Source: Chloroflexi bacterium 44-23 (GTDB lineage Bacteria > Chloroflexota > Anaerolineae > Anaerolineales > Anaerolineaceae). Taken from it: 64,000 nt of DNA. The stretch covers positions 1 to 64,000 of the forward strand of contig MKUW01000027.1 of the NCBI GenBank assembly GCA_001899005.1. Direction: 5' to 3'. The translations under genes and the position numbers were made by a program. A model generated the notes under the pieces. That model saw nothing but the letters and a program-made list of their open reading frames with translations. It was not told the origin of the DNA and did no database searches. Below, piece after piece: positions 40,104-50,249 of this stretch. How positions within the stretch are numbered: the first letter of the stretch is position 1; every line of letters starts with the position of its first letter.

Positions 40104-40769
40104 TTAATTTGCCATCAATGCGAAAATTGCCTCGGCATGCTGCTTGCGCACCATAAAGCGCCGTGCGCCGGCAGACTGTGCTGCTGCCAACTGATCGTAA
40201 TTCTGTATGTTTGCCACTTCTATAGCGACTTTCTCCCCCAATTGTGACTGCAAAATTGAAATGGTCGCCAGATCCGGTAAAACCGGCAACCATCCGCTGC
40301 TGGTAGCCACAGCTTCAACATCCAGATCTCGCAAGATCCTGGCGACTTGCCCTAATCGCTGTGTGTCCAGGTATGCTGTTTCCAGCGTAATGGTAACAGG
40401 CATATTCTTGACCGCCTTAATGGTTGAGTAAAGATCACACTCCACTTCATCCCATTCGTCGGAGAGCATCAGGGCGGTATTGGCGACAATATTAAAAGCA
40501 TTGCAGCCCTGGTAGATGAGTTGACGGATCTCGGTCACTTTAGTGCTGCAGGTAACTGCCCCGCTCGGATACCCAATTAATCCCACCAGACGACAAGGCA
40601 GCTCTTCGGGCAGAGCAGCTCTTAAAGATTTGACGAAAGTTGGCAAAACCGCAATGCCGAGATATTGGTCGCAATTCTGTGCTAATGACAAAGCGTCTTC
40701 CAGGGAATCATAGGGCATGGCAACACTGACTACCATGCTGCGCTTCAATTCAAAAACTGATAAATCCAT
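40104..40769 (-). CDS. DeoC-like aldolase homologue lacking the catalytic lysine
   Basis: The 221-residue product follows the deoxyribose-phosphate aldolase fold and order of blocks: IGYPSGAVTCSTKVTE for the IGFPLG block, LSDEWDEVECDL, and ITLETAYL. The Schiff-base lysine block FVKTSTGF appears as AVATSSGW, and the partner Asp and second Lys positions are also changed. It therefore should not act as a standard DeoC aldolase. It may be a binding protein or have another reaction. The ATG at 40769 follows GGAGAG. It is a single gene. Confidence 0.7.
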   Translation of the reverse strand: MDLSVFELKRSMVVSVAMPYDSLEDALSLAQNCDQYLGIAVLPTFVKSLRAALPEELPCRLVGLIGYPSGAVTCSTKVTEIRQLIYQGCNAFNIVANTALMLSDEWDEVECDLYSTIKAVKNMPVTITLETAYLDTQRLGQVARILRDLDVEAVATSSGWLPVLPDLATISILQSQLGEKVAIEVANIQNYDQLAAAQSAGARRFMVRKQHAEAIFALMAN

Positions 40770-41052
40770 CGTGAGACTCTCCAATGTTAGTAATAATTCT
40801 TTACTCTTCTTGAAAATACAGAAACTACAACATCAAAATAATAAAAGGCTGCATATAATTCACTTAATCGGCCAACATCCACTGTTGGATTCGTACAGAT
40901 TGTCATACTACCCCTGAAAGCCATCGTGAAAGAAATACGTGCTTGCAAGTATTAAATCTGTTCGCCCCATAATGTCTGTAACTAATTATACCTATACGTA
41001 GTGGACTTACATACTCCAGTTGTATAAGCTTCGCATAAACCTTATAACCGGT

Positions 41053-41703
41053 TTACAAGTCCAGATCAACCAACCCATGCCGCAGGCCGGCTATGACAGC
41101 CTGCGTACGGTCATTAACCCCCAATTTACTAAATAAAGCGCTGGTATAATTTCGCACGGTGCCTTCCGAAAGATAAAGTTCACGGGCAATATCGGCATTC
41201 GCCAGTCCGCGCGCCATGAGCTGCAAAATTTCGTGCTCGCGATCCGTCAATTGAATGCTACTTTTCGGGCTGGGTGTCGTCTTCTGAACGCTGATCGAAG
41301 TAAGCAATTTTCCCGCAACAGATGGGTCAACAAATGTATTGCCAGCCATTGTCCCTTTGATGGCAGCGATCAAGTCACGCGAGGGGGTATCTTTGAGCAG
41401 GTAACCGGCTGCTCCACTTCGAATGGCATCGAAGAGCCATTCATCATCGTCGTAAGTAGTCAGAATCAAAACCCGCACTTTGGGAAAAGTCTGTTGGATT
41501 CGTTGGGTCGCCTGAACGCCGTTCATCCCGGGCATTTTTAAATCCATTAAAACCAAATCCGGGTTGTGTTGGGCAACCGCCTCCAAAAGTTCAAAACCAT
41601 CATGTGCGGTTGCCACCACCTCAATTTCAGGATCGTTATTGAGAATGGTGCTCAAACCCTGGCATACAATTTCCTGATCGTCACAGACAATTACTCGTAT
41701 CAT
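41053..41703 (-). CDS. NarL/LuxR-family response regulator
   Basis: The 216-residue product has a receiver domain with aspartate in LVLMDLKMPGMNG (near residue 54) and a C-terminal LuxR-type helix-turn-helix (LTDREHEILQLMARGLANADIA). Its start overlaps the kinase stop (ATGA), so the pair is one unit. The ABC exporter that starts about 0.9 kb away in the opposite direction is the best candidate target. The gap 40785-41052 downstream shows no gene. Confidence 0.92.
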   Translation of the reverse strand: MIRVIVCDDQEIVCQGLSTILNNDPEIEVVATAHDGFELLEAVAQHNPDLVLMDLKMPGMNGVQATQRIQQTFPKVRVLILTTYDDDEWLFDAIRSGAAGYLLKDTPSRDLIAAIKGTMAGNTFVDPSVAGKLLTSISVQKTTPSPKSSIQLTDREHEILQLMARGLANADIARELYLSEGTVRNYTSALFSKLGVNDRTQAVIAGLRHGLVDLDL

Positions 41704-42947
41704 GATTTTCTCATTACCAATTGTATCGTCGTTCCTTTGTTCGGTGTGCTTTTTATCGACAATTCTGCAAAAATCATATCCGCTCGTTCACGGATCCCTT
41801 GCAGACCCAATCTGTCGTGAAAATTTTCCTCATCTTCAACATCAAAACCTTTGCCGTCATCCCGTATGCGGTACACCCAATCATCTTCTTGTTGTTGCAG
41901 CGATAACCAGACATGACTGGCCTGTGAATGCCGAAGAATATTCTCCAATGCTTCCTGAGTAATCCGATAAATGGCTTGCTCTTCATCATGGCTGAATTGA
42001 TTGATGTGTTCAGGAATTTCAAGTTCAATGGCGATATTCGTGCGAGAATGATAAAGCTTCACCAAATTGTGGAGGCTCAAGCTTAATCCCAGATCCTCCA
42101 ATGGTTCTGCCCGCAGCGCCTTCAACGCCCGCCGGGTTTCTTCCAGACCATTGCGCGATGTTTCCAACGCAGTGATCAACAGCTGTCCCAATTTATCGCC
42201 GGTGGAAGGGTGAACAGTGTGCATTGCTTCCAGTTGAACTGTCAAACCGGAAAGAGTGTGCGCCAGAGTATCATGCAGCTCACGCGCCAGGCGATTTCGT
42301 TCACGGCTGGTTGCCAGTTGCTCCTGTACCAAAGCCTGCTGGCTGAGTTTAAGGTTGGCACGCATAAGATCCTTGCGCTGTTCGCGCTGGGTATGCATCA
42401 GTTCAGTAATCATCAACCCAACCAAGGTCAGGGTAACTATGCGGATAAAGATGGCAAATAAGGGCATGAGTATATCGGCAGACATACCGCCGTTGAACCA
42501 GATCAACGCAAAGCCATCCAGTATGCCCAATCCAGCAAAAAGAATAAAGACGACCCGAAAGTCATATTGCCAGGCAGTTGGGACAAGCGGGATCATTAAA
42601 AGGGGCAGAAGCGCCCAGATACGAAGCATATCCACCGGCAGACCCTGGGACATGGTCAGCATAATATCAACATCTACCACAATCGCTGGAATGACAATGG
42701 CACCCACCAGGGCAATCAGCAGATAAGCCTGGCGTAATTTACGCCTCAGCCATGGAATCGAGAGATAAATGGCCAGCAGCAGGGATTGCAAAAAGATAAT
42801 ATAAAACGGATCACGATAGAAATTACTGGATTGACCGGAGAAGAGTTTTTCTGCCAGGGGTACCATTAAAAAGGCAATGGCTTCCGCCCACACAAAAAAA
42901 CGAAAGATGCGAATTAAACCAGGTTCAATCGGCCTGCTGCGCTTCAT
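41700..42947 (-). CDS. Membrane sensor histidine kinase, HisKA_3 type
   Basis: The 415-residue product has about six membrane segments in residues 15-190 with almost no external loops, so it probably senses inside the membrane. The HisKA_3 dimerisation region carries the histidine in RELHDTLAHTLSG. The HATPase domain has ALENILRHSQA, RDDGKGFD and GLQGIRERA. Kinases of this compact type commonly control ABC exporters that remove membrane-active compounds. It forms a pair with the regulator behind it. Confidence 0.9.
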   Translation of the reverse strand: MKRSRPIEPGLIRIFRFFVWAEAIAFLMVPLAEKLFSGQSSNFYRDPFYIIFLQSLLLAIYLSIPWLRRKLRQAYLLIALVGAIVIPAIVVDVDIMLTMSQGLPVDMLRIWALLPLLMIPLVPTAWQYDFRVVFILFAGLGILDGFALIWFNGGMSADILMPLFAIFIRIVTLTLVGLMITELMHTQREQRKDLMRANLKLSQQALVQEQLATSRERNRLARELHDTLAHTLSGLTVQLEAMHTVHPSTGDKLGQLLITALETSRNGLEETRRALKALRAEPLEDLGLSLSLHNLVKLYHSRTNIAIELEIPEHINQFSHDEEQAIYRITQEALENILRHSQASHVWLSLQQQEDDWVYRIRDDGKGFDVEDEENFHDRLGLQGIRERADMIFAELSIKSTPNKGTTIQLVMRKS

Positions 42948-43074
42948 ATCTCCATATTAACATAGATTGAGGTGCGCAATGCATTTTATTGACAGCAATT
43001 TCAAGAAAGGTGACTGCCATCATCAGGTGAAGTTACCGGCGTCATGCAAGAAAGGCAGCCCGCTTGCGTGGGTG

Positions 43075-43345
43075 GCAATCAGCGTGTGGCAGGTAGCTTG
43101 TAGCGCGTGGCCGGTGGCGCGTGGCATGTAGCATGTGGCTTGTCGTGAGTAGCGGGTGGCGGGGAGCGCCGGATGGGTGCTTAATGGACGATGTTAAAAA
43201 AGAATTCTTTTGCGAAAATTTCCAAGGGTATTTTTGGTAAACAAGAAGAAGTTGTAGGTTGGGCAAGTTATGTTAGCAGCGACGATGGAAGCCATGGTCG
43301 GCTGCAGAAAATAATCATTGTTCGTCACGTGCCCAACATTCCCTG
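43075..43345. repeat. GTAGC/GTGGC short-period repeats and TAGGTTGGGC palindrome
   Basis: At 43080-43165 short units such as GTAGC, GTGGC and GCGTGGC recur in a low-complexity run; similar runs occur at 49285-49330 and 52755-52810. At 43250-43345 the arms GTAGGTTGGGCAAGT and GTGCCCAACATTCC mark another copy of the RAYT-linked repeat family. The rest of 42948-43806 holds no supported gene. Confidence 0.6.
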
Positions 43346-43806
43346 CAGAAACTCACCATGGAACAAAAGGAATGTCTAAGGCTCCTTTTATAATCACCCA
43401 CCCATTTTTCCAGCTGGAATTATTGGGCGCTTTGCGATAAATTTATGAGCGCAGAATCGCCTTTAAATTAGTTTTCCGTTAAAACCTCGCCTCTCGAGCC
43501 AGACTGAATTTTCCGTACATATTTACAAGTTAAAACCACCTTCGTTTCAAATCGAATCCACGCCCGATCTACAAATGGACTGGATTCCAATACGGAAATC
43601 GCTTGCGAGGGCCTCCTAATTAAATTGGAAGAAACGCAGCTGCCAGCCGTCGGCATTGCGCTCTTTCATGACATCCCTCACATGAAAGCATTATACCTGT
43701 CACCTTAGATGATGGTTGTCCACACCTACCTGCAACCGCCGGGATGTTTTATAAAGAAGGCAGGTAGAGAACCAATGCTAAATTGGAAGGAGTGCAGAAG
43801 AAATTT

Positions 43807-44742
43807 ATGATTGAAACGATCAATCTTTACCACCACTATAGCGGACAGCGCAAAGGTCAAATGGCCCTTAAAGGACTCGATTTGAAAATTGAGGCCGGTC
43901 AAATGTATGGGCTGATCGGTCCGGATGGGGCCGGTAAGACAACAGCACTGCGTATTCTCGCCACCGTACTCAACCCTACCAGCGGAGAAGCCCGTGTGGG
44001 TGGTTTTTCCACCCGTAAACAAGCTGAAAAAATCCGACGCATGATTGGTTATATGCCACAGAACTTCAGCCTTTACCCCGACTTGAGTGTCAAAGAAAAC
44101 CTGACATTTTTTGCAGATGCAAATGGCGTTGGCAGTCAGCAAAAAAAAGAACGCATTGAGCGCATGCTGGCCTTTACCCGTCTGGAAGATTTCACCACCC
44201 GCCGGGCAGGCAATCTCTCCGGTGGTATGAAAAAGAAGTTAGCTCTGGCCTGCGCCTTAATGCACGAGCCAAAAGTTCTTTTATTGGACGAGCCTTCCAC
44301 CGGTGTGGACCCCGTCTCACGGCGTGAGCTGTGGCTGATCCTGGCCCAGGTGGTCGATCAAGGCGTGACTGTATTGGTCAGCACACCTTACATGGATGAG
44401 GCAGAACGCTGCCACCAGGTCAGCGTTTTATACCAGGGTAAAATTCTCACGTCCGGTACGCCCACTGAATTAACTGCCAGCTTACCCTTTGAAATTGTGG
44501 AAGTAAAATCCAAACCTCGTAAGCAAATGCGTCAGGTGGTGCAGGAGGCCAGCTACATCTTGAATTGGCGCCCGATTGGTGACCGGCTGCGATTGGGGGT
44601 TCAAGACCCTGCTTCAGCCATGATGCAATTAACTCACAGCCTGCAAGACGTTGATTCAGAGATTAAATTAATGCGTCACAGCCGCCGCACCATGGAAGAC
44701 GTTTTTATCCACCTGGTGGAAGAGGAACGAAAACAAGTATGA
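43807..44742 (+). CDS. ABC exporter ATP-binding protein, first of two
   Basis: The product has about 311 residues with Walker A in GPDGAGKTT, signature LSGGMKKKLALA and Walker B LLLDEPSTGVDP. The aspartate in the Walker A loop is typical of the N-terminal half of YbhF/RbbA-type double ATPases. The ATG at 43807 is used, though upstream TTG or GTG codons near a GGAAGGAG are possible. It overlaps the second ATPase gene (ATGA). Together they power the permease downstream. Confidence 0.9.
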   Translation: MIETINLYHHYSGQRKGQMALKGLDLKIEAGQMYGLIGPDGAGKTTALRILATVLNPTSGEARVGGFSTRKQAEKIRRMIGYMPQNFSLYPDLSVKENLTFFADANGVGSQQKKERIERMLAFTRLEDFTTRRAGNLSGGMKKKLALACALMHEPKVLLLDEPSTGVDPVSRRELWLILAQVVDQGVTVLVSTPYMDEAERCHQVSVLYQGKILTSGTPTELTASLPFEIVEVKSKPRKQMRQVVQEASYILNWRPIGDRLRLGVQDPASAMMQLTHSLQDVDSEIKLMRHSRRTMEDVFIHLVEEERKQV

Positions 44743-45701
44743 ATGCATATATCAACACTGTCCAAACAAACGATCTGACGCGCACTTTTGGAGATTTCAC
44801 TGCTGTAAATAAAGTCAATTTTTACATTCCCAAGGGGGAAATTTTTGGTCTGTTAGGTCCGAATGGCGCCGGTAAAACGACCACTATTCGGATGCTATGC
44901 GGCATCATTGCACCCACCTCCGGCGAAGCCTCGGTTTTGGGATTCAATATTAAGAAAGATGCCAGCGATATTAAGAAAAATATTGGGTACATGTCGCAAC
45001 GCTTCTCACTTTATGATGACCTGACCGCCACCGAAAATCTCAGTTTTTATTCTTCAATTTACGGCGTTCACAATGGCGACCGCAAAAAACGCATTCAGAA
45101 CCTGATTGATCAATCCGGCTTGCGTGGGTATGAAAACGAACTGACTCGCAGTCTCTCAGGTGCCTGGCGCCAAAGACTGGCTCTGGCTTGTGCCATCGCC
45201 CACAAACCGCCGATGCTCTTCCTGGATGAAGCTACCGCCGGTGTGGACCCAGTCTCTCGCCGTGAATTTTGGGATCTAATCTACGAGATGGCCGGAGAAG
45301 GCACCAGCATTCTGGCCACCACACATTATATGGATGAAGCTGAGTATTGCAACACAATTGGCATGATGTATGAAGGCGAATTGGTTGCCCTTGCCAGCCC
45401 GGATACTCTTAAAGATGGACTTCCGGGGATCCTGTTGCAAGTTTCTACCAGTGATCCATTGGCTGCCGAAAGCGTGGCCGAGAAAGTAGCCGGTGTCACC
45501 GATGCAGCCTTACATGGTGTCCGCCTACACGTTGCCATGCGCAATGAGAACGTCATCCCTGCGCTCAAAGCCGCCTTTCAACAGGCACAAATTCAATTCA
45601 GTGACATGGAAATTATTCAACCTTCCCTCGAAGATGTTTTTATCAGTATGGTGGAAGAACGGTTGCAAAAAAACGGCAGCCAGAAAAAAGGAGAACGATA
45701 G
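44739..45701 (+). CDS. ABC exporter ATP-binding protein, second of two
   Basis: The 320-residue product has Walker A GPNGAGKTTT, signature LSGAWRQRLALA and Walker B LFLDEATAGVDP, followed by the H-loop histidine in ATTHYMDEAE. The signature has SGAW for SGGx, which is seen in the C-terminal half of YbhF-type proteins. So the fused ATPase of enterobacteria is here split in two genes. It ends directly before the permease gene. Confidence 0.92.
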   Translation: MNAYINTVQTNDLTRTFGDFTAVNKVNFYIPKGEIFGLLGPNGAGKTTTIRMLCGIIAPTSGEASVLGFNIKKDASDIKKNIGYMSQRFSLYDDLTATENLSFYSSIYGVHNGDRKKRIQNLIDQSGLRGYENELTRSLSGAWRQRLALACAIAHKPPMLFLDEATAGVDPVSRREFWDLIYEMAGEGTSILATTHYMDEAEYCNTIGMMYEGELVALASPDTLKDGLPGILLQVSTSDPLAAESVAEKVAGVTDAALHGVRLHVAMRNENVIPALKAAFQQAQIQFSDMEIIQPSLEDVFISMVEERLQKNGSQKKGER

Positions 45702-46838
45702 ATGGAACGCGTGAGGACGATTGTACGCAAGGAGTTCTACCATATTATTCGCGATTATCGCACACTGGCCATAATTGTTGTTTTACCGGTCTTTTTATTA
45801 ATCTTGCTTGGTTATGGGGTTTCCGGTGAGAGCTCGGATGTAGGTTTGGCTGTTGCCGATCTTTCCAAATCAGATGCCAGCCGCCAGTATGTGGAATATT
45901 TCACCTCCAGCAAAGAGTTTAAAGTCAAATATGATGTTCTCAGTGAGAATGAGATTCTCAACCTGCTGGATCATGATTATGTCAGCGCAGGTTTAATCAT
46001 CCCTGAGGATTTTGGGCGTAACCTGGCGGCCGGTAAAGGTACATCCGTCCAGTTTTATGTGAACGGATCCGACCCATCCATTGCGCAAACCACAAATCTT
46101 AAACTTGAAACAATCGCACAGGTGGCCTCACAAACCTTGCTCACCAAACAGTTGAGCCGTGGTGCCAACGCAGCCATGTTAAGTCAGATTGAAATGCCGG
46201 TGACAGCCAACATGAAAGTGCTTTACAATCCGGATAATAAGACGAAGATATACATGATCCCAGGCCTGACCGCCATGGTCTTACAGGTACAAGCGCTGCT
46301 ATTAACCGCCCTGGCTATCGTGCGTGAGCGTGAGCAAGGCACCATGGAACAATTGGTAGTCACCCCCATCCGCTCCTGGGAGCTGGTTCTGGGAAAGATT
46401 TTGCCTTATCTGGTTGTCGGTATTTTTAACACCATTGCTACACTTCTGGTAGCTGTATTCATGTTTGGCATTGTCATTGAGGGCAGCTTCTGGCTGCTGG
46501 TACTATTGAGCACCATATTCGTACTAGGGTCACTGGGCATGGGTGTCTTGATTTCCAATATTTCCCGCACCCAAATGCAGGCGATGTATATTGCGGTCGG
46601 GGTAGTTATCATCCCGGCGATTATTCTCTCAGGGCTTATGTTTGCTCGTGAAGGTATGCCCTGGATCACCTATTATTTTGGGGAGCTCTTGCCGATTACT
46701 CCCTTCCTGGTCATTATCCGTGGGATCATGGTCAAAGGAACTGGAGCCAGTTTCTTATGGCCATCCATTCAAGCACTGGTTATTCTGAGCGTAGTTTATT
46801 TTGCCGCCAGCGTAGCCACCTTCAAGAAACGAATGTAA
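45702..46838 (+). CDS. ABC-2 type permease of YbhS/YhhJ type
   Basis: The 378-residue product has a first membrane segment at about 20-42, a large extracytoplasmic loop (about 45-170), and five or more membrane segments from about 185 to the end. This is the ABC-2 exporter layout with the motif REREQGTMEQLVVTP after the second segment. The ATG follows the ATPase stop with no gap. The exporter probably moves drugs or lipids out of the cell. Confidence 0.92.
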   Translation: MERVRTIVRKEFYHIIRDYRTLAIIVVLPVFLLILLGYGVSGESSDVGLAVADLSKSDASRQYVEYFTSSKEFKVKYDVLSENEILNLLDHDYVSAGLIIPEDFGRNLAAGKGTSVQFYVNGSDPSIAQTTNLKLETIAQVASQTLLTKQLSRGANAAMLSQIEMPVTANMKVLYNPDNKTKIYMIPGLTAMVLQVQALLLTALAIVREREQGTMEQLVVTPIRSWELVLGKILPYLVVGIFNTIATLLVAVFMFGIVIEGSFWLLVLLSTIFVLGSLGMGVLISNISRTQMQAMYIAVGVVIIPAIILSGLMFAREGMPWITYYFGELLPITPFLVIIRGIMVKGTGASFLWPSIQALVILSVVYFAASVATFKKRM

Positions 46839-46891
46839 TGCAACCGAAACTTACCAACTTTGGAACCAAATTTAAGTAAATGGAGAATCTA

Positions 46892-48250
46892 ATGAATCGT
46901 AAATATTATATCCTGCCTGTTTTTATTGTCTTGATCGCCTTGATGCTTTCTGCCTGTAGTGTCTTTGAAGGCACCCCTGCCGAACGTTATATTACCGCTT
47001 CGGGCACCATCTCTGCCGAGACAGTGGATGTCTCGCCAGAAATAAGTGGAAAAGTGGTTGAAGTTGCCGTCAAAGAAGGACAACAAGTAGCCGCCGGCGA
47101 ATTTCTCTTCCGAATCGATGATGAAATCCTAAAAGCGCAGTATAACCAGGCAATTGCAGCAGTAGAAATGGCCAAAGCCAGCCAGAAGGCAGCTGAAGAA
47201 CAATTAAATGCAGCCACCTTGCAAGCTTTGCGGGCTGAGCAAGGCGCACGGCTATTAGCCTTGCAAAATGGTCAAATCACGGTCACTACCTGGTCAAAAC
47301 CTGCCCCTGACGAATTCAAACAACCCTATTGGTATTACCAAAAAAGCGAAGCCATTCAGGCAGCTAAGAATGAGGTCGAAAAGGCCCAGACTCTCCTGGA
47401 TAACGAGCAAGTCAACCTTGAAAACGTGCAGGCCAAAGCCAGTAATGATAATTTTATTGCCCTCGAACAGGATCTGGCCAATATGCGCGCGCGCTTCCAG
47501 GTTGCGGAACAAACCCTGCAACAATCAAAGTTGGCTAAAAATGGAGATATCTTACAAGATATGGCTCAAAAGGAATATGATTCTGCTCTGGCCGATTTGG
47601 AAACCTACCAGCGTAAGTACGACCAGATGCTAACCAGCGCGGCCGCCGAAGAGGTATTGGAAGCGCGCGCCAAGCTGGCGGTTTCGATTGCCCGTCTGGA
47701 AAATGCAAAATCACAACTTGATCTGTTGCAAACCGGTGAAAATTCACTGGACGTGCAGACTGCCCAGGCCGCGGTCAGCAGTGCCGGCGCACAGGTTGAG
47801 CAAGCCAAAGCAGGCTTGGTTCAGGCTGAAGCAGCGGTAAAATTGATTGAAATCCAACTATCCAAAACCACCGTCACGGCCGCTGTTGATGGCACCATCA
47901 TGGTCAACAACCTGCAGGTCAGCGAACTGGCAGGAGCTGGCAGCATCGCGATGGCAATCGGAATGCTGAAAGAGGTTTCGCTGGTGGTTTACGTGCCGGA
48001 AGACGCCTATGGCCGCATTCAACTCAACCAAAAAGTGAGCGTTAGCGTTGACTCTTACCCGGGCAAAACCTACAGCGGGGAAGTGATCCATATTTCTGAT
48101 CAGGCTGAGTTCACCCCACGTAACGTTCAGACTGTGGAAGGCCGTAAAGCGACTGTTTATGCCATCAAAATTCGGATTCCCAACCCCAATTTAGAACTCA
48201 AACCCGGTATGCCGGCCGATGTCGATTTCGGAATTTTGCTGGGAAAATAG
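46892..48250 (+). CDS. HlyD-family adaptor lipoprotein
   Basis: The 452-residue product starts with a lipoprotein signal (lipobox LSAC near residue 22). A biotinyl-lipoyl-like half (about 35-75), a very long helical hairpin (about 75-310) and the second lipoyl half and beta-barrel (about 310-450, with PEDAYGRIQLNQKVSV) follow. This is the YbhG/YhiI type of membrane-fusion protein. It belongs to the ABC operon; no TolC-like outer-membrane gene is present. The start at 46892 follows GGAG. Confidence 0.9.
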   Translation: MNRKYYILPVFIVLIALMLSACSVFEGTPAERYITASGTISAETVDVSPEISGKVVEVAVKEGQQVAAGEFLFRIDDEILKAQYNQAIAAVEMAKASQKAAEEQLNAATLQALRAEQGARLLALQNGQITVTTWSKPAPDEFKQPYWYYQKSEAIQAAKNEVEKAQTLLDNEQVNLENVQAKASNDNFIALEQDLANMRARFQVAEQTLQQSKLAKNGDILQDMAQKEYDSALADLETYQRKYDQMLTSAAAEEVLEARAKLAVSIARLENAKSQLDLLQTGENSLDVQTAQAAVSSAGAQVEQAKAGLVQAEAAVKLIEIQLSKTTVTAAVDGTIMVNNLQVSELAGAGSIAMAIGMLKEVSLVVYVPEDAYGRIQLNQKVSVSVDSYPGKTYSGEVIHISDQAEFTPRNVQTVEGRKATVYAIKIRIPNPNLELKPGMPADVDFGILLGK

Positions 48251-48381
48251 AGCAAGAGATGCTGAGCCAGCTGTAGATGCAGAACCGCTGGCTCAGCAGG
48301 AATTTAACAAGCGTTCGCCAAGCGAATAGCACCTATTTGCCGAATGCGCTATAATCTGTTTGAAGCGATAGCGGAGCAGAC

Positions 48382-49281
48382 ATGGGCGCATTTTTAGACA
48401 AAGAAAAATTCCACCAGGAGCAGTTCTTACGGCAATCGGGGTATTTTATTGAGACCCATCCTCTGAATGAAATCCGGCCTACCCGGCTGCCACAGGCGCT
48501 GGCCAGCCAAAACCTCAACCCAGCTATCCGAGCAGATGCCCTCGACACCTTCGAACGGGATCACATTCAGTGGCCGCGCGGTAGCCAGGCTTTACCAAGC
48601 CCGGATTTATGCGATATCAGTGTAAATTGCGTTAATTTTCTCTATCCCTTTAGCACACGCCCGGATGCTCTGGCAGACTTAATGGGCATGATCTTCCCAA
48701 CTCTGCAAACGATTTTACCTTTCGAAAATGGTGCTTTCATCAACTTCTTTTGGCCGCATGATCCTCAAAAATCAAATGCCGATGCGGCTTTCATTTTTCA
48801 AAGGCATGATTCTAAACGCCAAATGGTCCTGCTTCACTGGAATTATTGCGAAACTTATTCTCCGGCGGTACTGAATGAGGGCCAAAATTATGCCCATTTG
48901 AGTGCCGCTGACCTGCCGCTTAAGAACGACCAGCTCGAGGATATTAACCAGCTTTTTTACCAGCCCTTTTTGCGCTTACTTGAGTTGCAGCTACTGGCCC
49001 AGCAACTGGAAAAAGAGCGCTGCCAGAATGTTGATCTGGTCAGCGTTTTGCAAATAATGCCGGTCAACAACCTCGATCTTTTGGAAGTCGTCTCACCCGG
49101 CTTGCGCAAATTTGGCATTTCACCAACTCAGATCTGGCAAAATCTGGTGCAACCCTACGATCGCTTCACCAGCACCTTCACAGAGAATCTGTTTGGTCAT
49201 TTTGATATTTCCAGCTACCCGGAGATGCTCGATTGGTGGCTTTACATTACACGCCGCTATCCGTGGGTGGTGAAAAAGTAA
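48382..49281 (+). CDS. Unidentified protein, possibly a PGN_0703-like nuclease-fold relative
   Basis: The 299-residue soluble protein has segments ISVNCVNFLYPF and LLHWNYCETYSP that recall the PGN_0703 family, proposed to contain a PD-(D/E)xK-type nuclease fold. The expected ExK lysine is not evident here, so activity is doubtful and the family call is weak. A TATAAT-like -10 lies upstream near 48350. It is a single gene after the exporter operon. Confidence 0.5.
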   Translation: MGAFLDKEKFHQEQFLRQSGYFIETHPLNEIRPTRLPQALASQNLNPAIRADALDTFERDHIQWPRGSQALPSPDLCDISVNCVNFLYPFSTRPDALADLMGMIFPTLQTILPFENGAFINFFWPHDPQKSNADAAFIFQRHDSKRQMVLLHWNYCETYSPAVLNEGQNYAHLSAADLPLKNDQLEDINQLFYQPFLRLLELQLLAQQLEKERCQNVDLVSVLQIMPVNNLDLLEVVSPGLRKFGISPTQIWQNLVQPYDRFTSTFTENLFGHFDISSYPEMLDWWLYITRRYPWVVKK

Positions 49282-49387
49282 ATTGGCTCGTGGCTCGTGG
49301 CCGCTTCGCGAGCTCGTAGCTCGTAGCTAATTTTAAATTGGCATTATGAAAACCATCTGTTCAGATCAGTTGGTCCCAATCCTCCAA

Positions 49388-49525
49388 TTATTGATTGGTC
49401 TCTTCAAGATTATAATAATCGGGATCAAAATCCTCACGCCATTCCGGCAGGTTATCATGTTCCTCATGCTCGTAAGTAAAACTGGAACCTTCTACCTTAC
49501 AGACCTTTGAGGATTTGGTTGTCAT
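49388..49525 (-). CDS. Small acidic ORF, doubtful
   Basis: An open frame of 45 codons from ATG 49525 encodes an acidic peptide ending DPDYYNLEETNQ. A longer frame to 49690 runs through repeat-like sequence (GCGAAGCATCC and GAAGCAATCC blocks) and is not credible. No ribosome site is clear. The rest of 49282-50249 is repeats and AT-rich sequence without a supported gene. Confidence 0.25.
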   Translation of the reverse strand: MTTKSSKVCKVEGSSFTYEHEEHDNLPEWREDFDPDYYNLEETNQ

Positions 49526-50249
49526 AAGAGCGCAGCGAAGCAATCTCCTGTGCTCAAAACAGGATCGCTTCGCCGGAAATTCTTTCGCGTGAGATCTTTC
49601 GTAAGGGCGAAGCATCCGGGAAACCATTCCATCATGTGAAAACACACCCAGCGCGGATGCTTCGCCCATCAGCCGACTACTCCGACTCATACCATAAATA
49701 TGTGGTGGTTTGGTGTGTTACAACCATACCCTACGACTGGCCTGCGTTGAGCAATGTTATTTCATCCTCGAATACTGCCTTTCGGCGGTATAGCCGAATC
49801 TGCTCATAACAAAACTCAAACGTCGCAACTTAACCACTCTCGCAAATAAGCTGCTCCAATTCACTCCGGTCTTTTCGACTTGGTGCGGCCCTCCCATTTT
49901 ATCAGTTTGTTATCTCTTCTCTTGATGGCGCTCCGCGTCATTGGATGGTCTTGCAATGACCTGGCTGAGCAGTTACAAGAAATGATATCAGCAATTTATT
50001 ACCACCAAAGACACAATCCTTACTGCATTTCATCTATGTGATTCGTGTTTATGCGTGTATTTTATATATGTATTATGCGATTATTCCTGCGTTTTGTCAG
50101 CATACGCTATTGCTTTCTCCACCACAAACAACGAGCTGTCAGAGCGCTTCGCATCAGCTATATGCTGTCACTTCCATATCAATTGAATCTTGCCCCAGAT
50201 TGACTATAATAAAGTAATCTCATTCATACTCCCACTCAGGAGGTTCCGC

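Noticed and set aside
43468..43656. 62-codon minus-strand open frame
   Set aside because: No ribosome site, no recognised domain, and it lies in a repeat-rich gap.
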